A program made the position numbers and the translations under genes. The notes below the pieces were generated by a model, which was not told where the DNA came from, made no database searches, and saw nothing but the letters and a program-made list of their open reading frames with translations. Positions 1 through 5,377 of a stretch of 7,759 bases of DNA are shown here, one piece after another. This DNA is from Chloroflexota bacterium (GTDB taxonomy: Bacteria; Chloroflexota; Anaerolineae; UBA4142). Where the stretch lies: the NCBI GenBank assembly GCA_016200825.1, contig JACQEA010000091.1:1-7759 (forward strand), read 5' to 3'. How positions within the stretch are numbered: position 1 is the first letter of the stretch; each line of letters starts with the position of its first letter.

Positions 1-190
1 ACGTGGAATACGCGAGCAATAAAATGACGAGTGATACGCACAGCACGCTCACGCCGGCAATGCCAACCATCGCGAGCGCGCGAAATAATCGCGGATGATT
101 GAGCAAGATGCCGCGCAGGCGCGCGCATAAGGCAGGGGCATTGTATTCCGGCGGAGGTTGTGGTAAAGTTGAACCGAGATTATTTTCCAT
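1..190 (-). CDS. N-terminal part of an unidentified membrane protein (runs off the left edge)
   Basis: This minus-strand reading frame is open from an ATG at 190 to the window edge and gives 63 residues. It begins MENNLGSTLPQPPPEYN, a proline-rich hydrophilic stretch, then a basic segment at about 24-38 with several Arg, then a strongly hydrophobic segment at about 40-61 that should cross the membrane once. I do not recognise the family, because the functional part lies outside the window. A second in-frame ATG lies 24 nt upstream (214). I prefer 190 because a possible promoter (205-233, minus strand) would start transcription near 198, downstream of the 214 codon. No Shine-Dalgarno sequence is visible before either start, so the mRNA may be nearly leaderless. 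The gene is divergent from the Yip1-family gene. I am fairly sure it is coding and unsure of everything about its function. Confidence 0.6.
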   Translation of the reverse strand, partial: MENNLGSTLPQPPPEYNAPALCARLRGILLNHPRLFRALAMVGIAGVSVLCVSLVILLLAYST

Positions 191-204
191 CTGATTGGCG
201 CCGT

Positions 205-233
205 ATGTTAGCATGGCAATTGCAGATTACCAA
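205..233 (-). promoter_or_regulatory. Possible promoter of the left-edge membrane protein gene
   Basis: On the minus strand TTGGTA (233-228) and TAACAT (210-205) are separated by exactly 17 bp. Each matches the sigma70-type consensus at four of six positions. Transcription would begin near 198, a few bases before the ATG at 190. This is a weak match by eye. Confidence 0.3.
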
Positions 234-266
234 ACGACGGGAAACGTTCGCGCAAATTTGGGGTTT

Positions 267-281
267 ACTCAATGATTGAGT
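267..281. promoter_or_regulatory. Perfect 15-bp palindrome, operator-like
   Basis: ACTCAATGATTGAGT has two perfect 7-base arms around one central base. It lies in the divergent intergenic region between the left-edge gene and the Yip1-family gene. It has the size and symmetry of a dimeric repressor site, but no regulator is known here. Its core TCAATGATTG (269-278) recurs at 1091-1100 upstream of the aspartic protease gene. Confidence 0.35.
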
Positions 282-290
282 CTCGGTCAC

Positions 291-302
291 AAAGGAGGTG
301 AT
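291..302 (+). other. Full-length Shine-Dalgarno-like motif without a start codon
   Basis: AAAGGAGGTGAT is complementary over all 12 bases to the usual 3' end of bacterial 16S rRNA (ATCACCTCCTTT). No ATG, GTG or TTG follows at a workable distance; the only GTG (298-300) lies inside the motif. The next gene starts 112 nt downstream and has its own ribosome binding site. The motif could be an unused site, a ribosome standby site in the leader, a relic of a lost short gene, or chance. Confidence 0.35.
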
Positions 303-343
303 ATCGCGAAAACGTCAATAACCGCAAACCAATATCGGAACGC

Positions 344-379
344 GGCGGAGGGAAAATAATTTTTTTTCATTTCCCCGCC
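344..379 (+). promoter_or_regulatory. Hairpin in the leader of the Yip1-family gene
   Basis: GGCGG (344-348) pairs with CCGCC (375-379) and GGAAA (351-355) pairs with TTTCC (370-374). This leaves a 2-nt bulge and a 14-nt T-rich loop. No T-run follows on the plus strand, so it is not an ordinary terminator in that direction. It ends 20 nt before the ribosome binding site of the gene at 415 and could affect mRNA stability or translation. Confidence 0.35.
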
Positions 380-414
380 TCTAAAAATATTCTCACTCCA
401 AAGGAGAAATCGAA

Positions 415-999
415 ATGGGTCTGAATTTTTCTGGCATGATGAATGCATCGCTGAATGTGCTGACCAAACCTTCCACCGCGTCGTTTGAAGCGGCGAAGAG
501 CGCAGTCAATACAACCAGCACTTTGGTGGGTTTGGCGGTCGCGGGTGCGGTTATCGGAATAATTGCCGCATTCGGAGCCGGCACCGGAGTTGTCGCCGGT
601 TTGGTCGGCGGTGTGATTGGCGGTGCGATTGGCGGTGCGATTGGCGCGGTGATCGGATTTTACGTCATTCAAGCGGTTGTCTTTGTAGTCGCGAAAGTTT
701 TTGGCGGCACCGGCGGATTTATGGATCAGGCAAACTTGATGGGCACTTTTTACGTGCCGTTGGTTGTCGTTTTCCCGTTATTAGGTCTGATTCCGGTTAT
801 CGGCACGATCCTCGGTTTTGTTGTTCTGGCGTATGAATTGTTTCTCACCGGCTTGGGCTTGCAAGTCGCACAATCATTGCCCTCGCAAAAAGCATGGCTC
901 GCGGTCGTCGTGTTGGTCGTACTGTACATCGTCTTTCTCGTGTTTCTCGCGGCGGCGTTGTTTGCGATCGTTGCGGGCTTGGGCTTGTTGGGTGGATGA
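415..999 (+). CDS. Yip1-family integral membrane protein
   Basis: A protein of 194 residues, very hydrophobic, with about five membrane segments: roughly 36-53, 57-74, 76-94, 112-148 (one or two helices) and 161-192. The pattern MGLNFSGMMNASLNVLTKPS at the N-terminus, the FGGTGGF motif at 96-102 and FYVPL at 112-116 resemble bacterial members of the Yip1 domain family. Their role is not established; the eukaryotic relatives act in membrane traffic. Residues 65-81 form a glycine zipper (repeated GGxI), encoded by 12-bp tandem repeats at 607-642. The ATG at 415 is preceded by AAAGGAG (400-406) at good spacing, so the start is secure. The gene is probably monocistronic: a strong terminator follows 22 nt after its stop. 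The family call is by motif memory, and substrate and partners are unknown. Confidence 0.7.
   Translation: MGLNFSGMMNASLNVLTKPSTASFEAAKSAVNTTSTLVGLAVAGAVIGIIAAFGAGTGVVAGLVGGVIGGAIGGAIGAVIGFYVIQAVVFVVAKVFGGTGGFMDQANLMGTFYVPLVVVFPLLGLIPVIGTILGFVVLAYELFLTGLGLQVAQSLPSQKAWLAVVVLVVLYIVFLVFLAAALFAIVAGLGLLGG
607..642 (+). repeat. Three tandem 12-bp units inside the Yip1-family gene
   Basis: GGCGGTGTGATT (607-618) is followed by two identical copies of GGCGGTGCGATT (619-630, 631-642) and then a degenerate fourth unit (643-654). Each unit encodes four residues (GGVI, GGAI, GGAI, GAVI). Gain or loss of a unit would keep the reading frame and change the length of the glycine-zipper helix. Confidence 0.8.
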
Positions 1000-1021
1000 T
1001 AGTCCGCATTTTGTGAACGCG

Positions 1022-1057
1022 AAACCGCAGGAGCAAAATGTTTCTGCGGTTTTTTTT
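1022..1057 (+). terminator. Rho-independent terminator of the Yip1-family gene
   Basis: AAACCGCAG (1022-1030) pairs perfectly with CTGCGGTTT (1044-1052) around a 13-nt loop. The T-run spans 1050-1057. It begins 22 nt after the TGA at 997-999. Confidence 0.85.
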
Positions 1058-1078
1058 GTTTGCGTTTGCTGTGATTCG

Positions 1079-1087
1079 TGATAAAAT
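1079..1087 (+). promoter_or_regulatory. Possible extended -10 promoter for the aspartic protease gene
   Basis: TGATAAAAT combines an extended -10 TGn with TAAAAT (1082-1087), five of six to consensus. The best -35 is poor: TTGCGT at 1060-1065, 16 bp away. It falls after the terminator at 1057 and about 40 nt before the ATG, where a promoter is needed. The repeat GTCAA (1090-1094) / TTGAC (1102-1106) lies just downstream, around the predicted start site. Confidence 0.35.
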
Positions 1088-1126
1088 GAGTCAATGATTG
1101 CTTGACGCCATTGTGCGGAGAAAACT

Positions 1127-1501
1127 ATGGGTCTCACATTCGTCAAAGTCAAGTTTTGGAACCCTTCTCATCCGGAAATCTTTATGGAGCGTGAATTCTT
1201 GGTGGATTCGGGTGCGGTCTATAGTCTTGTCCCCAAGCCACTTTTAGCCGAACTGGGAATTGTGCCTTACACCAAAAAGCATTTCATGGTTGCCGATGGT
1301 CGAAGCATCGAGAGAGATCTTGGTTGGGCATTTTTTTCTGTGGATGGAGAGGCAAGCCCCTCGCCGGTCATCTTCGGAGAACCGAATGACCAATTCCTCT
1401 TGGGTGTAGTTACCTTGGAATCTGTCGGATTGATGATTGATCCCATCAATGGAAAACTCAAACCCCTTCCCATGTTGTTGATGGCAGTCTCAACACGCTA
1501 G
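1127..1501 (+). CDS. Retroviral-type (clan AA) aspartic protease, small single-domain protein
   Basis: A protein of 124 residues. FLVDSGAVYSLVP at 24-36 carries the D-(S/T)-G catalytic motif (D27-S28-G29), and the later FLLGVVTLESVGLMID (90-105) matches the hydrophobic-hydrophobic-Gly element that closes the pepsin/retropepsin fold. KPLPMLL near the C-terminus is typical of the short bacterial members. One lobe has one catalytic Asp, so the active enzyme should be a homodimer. Natural substrates are unknown to me. No signal peptide or membrane segment is seen, so it is probably cytoplasmic. GGAG (1117-1120) sits 6 nt before the ATG. The gene contains no GCGC or CGCG words although these abound in the gene that follows, which suggests acquisition by transfer. 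It ends 10 nt before the TTG of the exonuclease-helicase gene, so the two are likely co-transcribed. Confidence 0.8.
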   Translation: MGLTFVKVKFWNPSHPEIFMEREFLVDSGAVYSLVPKPLLAELGIVPYTKKHFMVADGRSIERDLGWAFFSVDGEASPSPVIFGEPNDQFLLGVVTLESVGLMIDPINGKLKPLPMLLMAVSTR

Positions 1502-1511
1502 AAAGTCCTCT

Positions 1512-4340
1512 TTGCCAAGAATCTATGTCGCGCTGGATCTCGAAACGACCGGCTTGCAAGCCGATCGCGATGCCATCGTCGAAATCGGCGCGGTGAAATT
1601 TCGCGGCGACGAAATTGTGGACGAATGGTCGTCGCTCGTCAATCCGCAACGCGCCTTTTCGCGCAAAATCGAAAAACTGACCGGCATCAATCAATCCGAT
1701 GCTGAACGCGCGCCCTCGCTCTTTTCTATTTTCCCCGCGCTCAAACGCTTCGTCGGCGAATATCCCATCGTCGGACACAATATCCAATTCGATCTTGCGT
1801 TTCTGCAACGCGCCGGTTTTAACGCGAGCGCGCCCGCGCTCGATACGTTCGAACTCGCGTGCATCTTGATGCCGTACGCCTCGCGCTATTCGCTTGGCAA
1901 ATTATTAGACGAATTGAAAATTGAATTTCCGACGCGTCATCGCGCGCTCGACGACGCGCGCGCGACCTTTCAACTTTTCAACGCGTTATGCGATCGCGCG
2001 ACGCGCCTCTCGCCGAAAATGATTCAAGAGATCGCGCGGCTGGGCGATAAAGCCGATTGGCCGCTCAAGCTTGCGTTTCAAGATTTATTACGCGATCGCA
2101 TGCGCAGTTCGCAATCGTCCGGCACGATTGGCGCGCAACTGCAAGCCAAAGGATTTGTTTCCGACGACGAAAATTTGGGCGTGTTGTTTTCGCAAGACCG
2201 CGATGACAAACCGCTCAAACCGAACGCGCAAACTAAACCGTTGGACGCGGACGCGCTCGCAGAAATGTTGGGCCCCAACGGTTTATTCGCGCGCGGATTT
2301 CCCGGCTATGAACATCGCCCGCAACAAATCGCGATGATGCGCGCGGTCGCGACAGCGTTCAATCACAGCGGCACGCTGTTAGTGGAAGCCGGCACGGGCA
2401 CCGGCAAAAGTGTGGCGTATCTGTTGCCCGCGATCTATTGGGCGTATCAAAATAATCAACGCGTCGTCGTTTCTACGAACACGATCAATTTGCAAGACCA
2501 ACTGTTCACCAAAGATATTCCGGATCTCAAAAAGATTCTGCCGTTCGATTTCAAAGTCGCGATTCTCAAAGGTCGTTCCAATTATTTGTGTCGGCGGCGT
2601 CTGGACGCGTTGCGGCGCAAAGAAAAATTGTCGGTGGATGAAGCGCGCGTGCTTGCCAAAGTGTTGGCGTGGCTGCCGTCCACAACAACCGGCGACAATG
2701 CGGAATTGACGTTGATACATTCTGAAAACGCGGTGTGGGCGTCGCTCGCGAGCGACGCGGATTATTGCACGCCGGAACGCTGCGCGCATCGCGACGATCA
2801 ATGTTTTTTTTATCGCGCGCGCGAAAAAGCCGAGCGCGCGCATTTGCTCATTATCAATCACGCGTTGCTCCTCACCGATATGGCGCTGGAACATCAAGTC
2901 CTGCCCGACTACAAATATTTGATCGTGGACGAAGCGCATCATTTAGAAGCCGCCGCGACTGACGCGCTCGCGTTCGAAGCGAGCAAAACATCGCTGGATG
3001 CGTTGTTGCTTGGGTTGGCGAATCAACGCGGCGGATTGTTGGGCAATCTGGCGGGCAGTTTGTACAACGCGGCAATTCCAAAGCCGGTGAAAAACGAAAT
3101 CCAAAATTTGATCAGCGATGGCGCGCAAGATATTGATCGCGCGCAGCGCGGCGTGTACGATTTTTTCAACGCGCTGGAACAATTTTTGGAACACCAAGAA
3201 CTCGCGCCCGGCGAAAGCGATAATCAGTACGATCGCCAGATTCGCATTACGCCCGCGCGGCGCGCGCAACCCGCGTGGAGCGACGTCGAAATCGCGTGGG
3301 ACGATTTTGGCGCGCGTTTGGCTAAAGCGCGCGATGGATTGGAAAAAATTTACGGCGTGTGGAGCGATCTCGAAGCGGACGACGCGCCGAGCCAACCGGA
3401 TTTGGAACAAGAACTCGCCGCGGCAATGCATCGCGTCGCCGATACGCGGATGCAATTGGAAGCGCTCGTCACCAAACCGCAAGCCGGTGGAATTTATTGG
3501 GCGCAGATCAACGCGCGCAAAGGCGATACCGCGCTTCATGTCGCGCCCTTGTACGTGGGCGAGCAATTGCAAAAAAAATTATTCGCGGAAAAAGAAACTG
3601 TAATTTTGACTTCCGCGACTCTGAGCGTGAATAATAATTTTGCGTACATCAAATCGCGATTAGGGATTGGCGAGTGGGCGGATGAGCTGGCGGTTGGCTC
3701 GCCGTTTGATTTCAAACGCGCCGCGCTCGTTTTTCTCCCGACCGATATTCCCGAACCGGGCGAAAGTGGTTTTCAAAAAACGGTTGAGCAAGCGTTGGTG
3801 CAATTATTTATCGCGACGCAAGGCCGCGCGCTCGCTTTATTTACCTCGCATTCGCAATTGCAAGCGACTTATCGCGCGATTACGCGGCCGTTGGAAGAGG
3901 AAGAGGTGATTGTGATCGCGCAAAATTTGGACGGTTCGCGCCGTCAAGTTTTGGAAACGTTCAAAACGCAAGAGCGCACCGTTCTTTTGGGCACGCGATC
4001 GTTTTGGGAAGGGATTGATGTAGTGGGCGAAGCGCTATCGTGTCTGGTGATCGCGCGCTTGCCGTTTTCCGTACCGAGCGATCCGATCTTTGCCGCGCGC
4101 AGTGAAACGTTCGAAGATTCGTTCGCGCAATATTCGGTGCCGGAAGCGGTATTGCGTTTCCGGCAAGGGTTCGGGCGGTTGATTCGGAGCAAAAATGATC
4201 GCGGGATTGTAGTGGTGTTGGACAAGCGCGTGCAAACGAAACGGTACGGAAAAATGTTTATCGAATCGTTGCCCGATGTTGCGGTCGAAAAAAAATCGCT
4301 GAAAGAATTGCCGCGCGTGGCGGAGCAATGGCTGGCGTGA
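1512..4340 (+). CDS. dinG: DinG-type helicase fused to an N-terminal DnaQ-like 3'-5' exonuclease
   Basis: A protein of 942 residues. Residues 1-165 are a DEDD exonuclease domain: DLETTG with D9 and E11, HNIQFD ending at D94, and HRALDD with H143 and D148, so all catalytic residues are present. From about 265 follows an XPD/DinG-type superfamily 2 helicase: Walker A GTGTGKS (294-300), DEAH (473-476), ILTSATLS (698-705), GTRSFWEGID (827-836) and QGFGRLIR (885-892). Four cysteines between Walker A and DEAH (C360, C419, C424, C431) fit an Fe-S cluster. Relatives unwind DNA in a 5'-3' direction and act on R-loops, D-loops and damaged replication intermediates. The start is TTG at 1512: the frame meets a TGA at 1479-1481 and no ATG or GTG lies between, and the exonuclease motif starts at residue 8. 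No clear ribosome binding site is seen, so translation may depend on coupling with the protease gene 10 nt upstream. The family is certain; whether both activities work is inferred. Confidence 0.93.
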   Translation: MPRIYVALDLETTGLQADRDAIVEIGAVKFRGDEIVDEWSSLVNPQRAFSRKIEKLTGINQSDAERAPSLFSIFPALKRFVGEYPIVGHNIQFDLAFLQRAGFNASAPALDTFELACILMPYASRYSLGKLLDELKIEFPTRHRALDDARATFQLFNALCDRATRLSPKMIQEIARLGDKADWPLKLAFQDLLRDRMRSSQSSGTIGAQLQAKGFVSDDENLGVLFSQDRDDKPLKPNAQTKPLDADALAEMLGPNGLFARGFPGYEHRPQQIAMMRAVATAFNHSGTLLVEAGTGTGKSVAYLLPAIYWAYQNNQRVVVSTNTINLQDQLFTKDIPDLKKILPFDFKVAILKGRSNYLCRRRLDALRRKEKLSVDEARVLAKVLAWLPSTTTGDNAELTLIHSENAVWASLASDADYCTPERCAHRDDQCFFYRAREKAERAHLLIINHALLLTDMALEHQVLPDYKYLIVDEAHHLEAAATDALAFEASKTSLDALLLGLANQRGGLLGNLAGSLYNAAIPKPVKNEIQNLISDGAQDIDRAQRGVYDFFNALEQFLEHQELAPGESDNQYDRQIRITPARRAQPAWSDVEIAWDDFGARLAKARDGLEKIYGVWSDLEADDAPSQPDLEQELAAAMHRVADTRMQLEALVTKPQAGGIYWAQINARKGDTALHVAPLYVGEQLQKKLFAEKETVILTSATLSVNNNFAYIKSRLGIGEWADELAVGSPFDFKRAALVFLPTDIPEPGESGFQKTVEQALVQLFIATQGRALALFTSHSQLQATYRAITRPLEEEEVIVIAQNLDGSRRQVLETFKTQERTVLLGTRSFWEGIDVVGEALSCLVIARLPFSVPSDPIFAARSETFEDSFAQYSVPEAVLRFRQGFGRLIRSKNDRGIVVVLDKRVQTKRYGKMFIESLPDVAVEKKSLKELPRVAEQWLA

Positions 4341-4376
4341 ATTTACTGCAAACCAAAAACAGATTGACCCTGAAAC

Positions 4377-4405
4377 TTGTAACTTGAAACTATCCGCGCT
4401 ATAAT
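4377..4405 (+). promoter_or_regulatory. Sigma70-type promoter of efp
   Basis: TTGTAA (4377-4382, four of six) is followed after 17 bp by a perfect TATAAT (4400-4405). Transcription should start near 4412, giving a leader of about 30 nt. The -35 overlaps a short 7-nt-period repeat, AACTTG at 4374-4379 and 4381-4386. The 14-mer around the -10, CGCGCTATAATCGC (4395-4408), is identical to that of the promoter at 6692-6719. Confidence 0.75.
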
Positions 4406-4441
4406 CGCGCATTGAATTTTTCAGCAGGAGTTTTTCTCACG

Positions 4442-5002
4442 ATGATTGGCGTTCAAGATTTACGCAAAGGCACGACCTTTATTGACGACGACGGCAATTT
4501 GTACAAAGTGCTAGAGTATCAACACGTCAAACAAGGCCGCGGCAACGCGACGATCAAAACCAAATTGCGCAACGTCAAGACCGGCGGAACGGTGGACAAA
4601 AATTTTCAATCCGGCGGACGCGTGCAAGATATCCGGCTGGATAATCATAACGTGCAATATCTTTATCGCGACGGGGATACGTTTCATTTTATGGACACCG
4701 AAACGTACGAACAACCGATGTTGTCGAAACAAGATGTGGGCGACGCGGCGCAATGGCTGAAAGAAAATATCATGGTCGAATTGATGACGTACGAAGGCAA
4801 GCCGATTGAAATTGAATTGCCGACGACGGTGGATCTCAAAGTGACCGAGACGGCGCCGGGTTTCAAAGGCGACACCGCGAGCGGCGGCGGCAAACCCGCC
4901 ACGCTCGAAACCGGTGCGGTCGTCACCGTTCCATTTTTTGTTACTGTGGGCGATGTCGTCCGCGTTGATACGCGCGATGGATCGTACGTGACGCGGGTCT
5001 GA
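4442..5002 (+). CDS. efp: Translation elongation factor P
   Basis: A protein of 186 residues, the usual EF-P length. EF-P binds between the P and E sites of the ribosome and helps peptide-bond formation at proline runs. The N-terminal KOW-like domain carries the tip loop HVKQGRGNA (28-36); the C-terminal OB-fold domain ends with the typical GDVVRVDTRDGSYVTRV. The tip residue that is Lys34 in E. coli is Arg33 here, so lysine modification by EpmA/EpmB is not possible at this site. Arg is the rhamnosylated residue in the EarP group, but the surrounding GRG context differs and no modifying enzyme is in the window. I chose ATG 4442 over the in-frame TTG at 4412: the latter falls on the predicted transcription start, and the extra ten residues are not EF-P-like. 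AGGAG (4426-4430) lies 11 nt before the ATG, slightly far. No terminator follows. Confidence 0.95.
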   Translation: MIGVQDLRKGTTFIDDDGNLYKVLEYQHVKQGRGNATIKTKLRNVKTGGTVDKNFQSGGRVQDIRLDNHNVQYLYRDGDTFHFMDTETYEQPMLSKQDVGDAAQWLKENIMVELMTYEGKPIEIELPTTVDLKVTETAPGFKGDTASGGGKPATLETGAVVTVPFFVTVGDVVRVDTRDGSYVTRV

Positions 5003-5046
5003 TAGCAGATGGCGTAGTGCGAATAGAAGATGGGAAGGAGCGGATA

Positions 5047-5280
5047 ATGACAAATTATCAATTCACTGTAGTCATTGAACCGGATGAAGAAGGATTTCAC
5101 GCGTATGCCCCATCATTGCCGGGTTGTCACACTTTCGGCGGAACGGTCGAAGAAGCGCGCGCAAATATTCTTGAAGCGATTGAACTGCATGCCGAAGAGA
5201 TTTTGAAAGACGGTGAGGCGATTCCGGTCGAAGCGGAATCTTTGTTCATCACGCGTTTGTCTGTGCCGATTGCCGGATGA
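5047..5280 (+). CDS. hicB: HicB-like antitoxin-family protein, apparently orphaned
   Basis: A protein of 77 residues with the HicB pattern: an N-terminal strand YQFTVVIEPDEEGFHAYAPS, the LPGCHTFG turn (24-31) and an amphipathic helix TVEEARANILEAIELHAEEIL (33-53), a degenerate RNase H-like fold. HicB proteins neutralise the mRNA-cleaving toxin HicA, and many also repress their operon through a C-terminal DNA-binding domain. None is visible here; the protein stops right after the core. AAGGAG (5035-5040) lies 6 nt before ATG 5047, which fixes the start against an in-frame GTG 30 nt upstream. The stop overlaps an ATG (ATGA, 5277-5280) that begins a HicA-like remnant, so this was probably a hicBA operon with the antitoxin first. 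It sits 44 nt after efp with no terminator between, so read-through from efp is likely. It may also act as a free-standing HicB-like protein. Confidence 0.82.
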   Translation: MTNYQFTVVIEPDEEGFHAYAPSLPGCHTFGGTVEEARANILEAIELHAEEILKDGEAIPVEAESLFITRLSVPIAG

Positions 5281-5343
5281 GCGAAAAAATTCCGCGCGTC
5301 GATTGCCAAGATTTGAGTTGAAAAATTTCGTGAATTACTCTAG
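5277..5343 (+). pseudogene. hicA: Remnant of a hicA toxin gene with an internal deletion
   Basis: The ATG overlaps the hicB stop (ATGA). It reads MSEKIPRVDCQDLS and then TGA (5319-5321). MSxKIPRV is how many HicA toxins begin. In another frame, bases 5317-5343 read VEKFRELL and TAG, which resembles the usual HicA C-terminus (VEEFLELL-like). A terminator follows 2 nt after that TAG. HicA is normally about 60-80 residues, so roughly 130-170 nt appear to be lost, with a shifted frame. The central double-stranded-RNA-binding-like fold and its catalytic His (GSHH/GSHxxL region) are absent, so no toxin can be made. The two ends are only about eight codons each, so the assignment depends strongly on position. 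Confidence 0.55.
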
Positions 5344-5345
5344 GC

Positions 5346-5371
5346 GCGCACTGAGTGCGCCTTTTTCTTTT
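5346..5371 (+). terminator. Rho-independent terminator of the hicB/hicA-remnant unit
   Basis: GCGCAC (5346-5351) pairs with GTGCGC (5355-5360) around TGA, and the palindrome GCGCACTGAGTGCGC is perfect. An outer GGC/GCC may extend it with a bulge. CTTTTTCTTTT follows at 5361-5371. It ends 6 nt before the xseA ATG, so it might also work as a control element for xseA. Confidence 0.7.
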
Positions 5372-5377
5372 CCAAAA

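Noticed and set aside
291..302. Fragment of the 3' end of a 16S rRNA gene on the minus strand
   Set aside because: Only 12 bases match; the next bases (ATCGCG instead of CCAGCC) do not continue into 16S sequence.
2379..2942. Long minus-strand open frame of 187 codons (and similar antisense frames at 2943-3572 and 5396-6235)
   Set aside because: These lie antisense to dinG and xseA, are Arg-rich by-products of GCGC-rich codons, and show no family motifs.
4412..4441. Upstream in-frame TTG start for efp (ten extra residues)
   Set aside because: It lies at the predicted transcription start, and the added residues do not resemble EF-P. ATG 4442 fits the family.
5213..5377. Upstream extension of the xseA frame by 55 codons
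   Set aside because: It overlaps hicB, the hicA remnant and a terminator, and has no XseA similarity.
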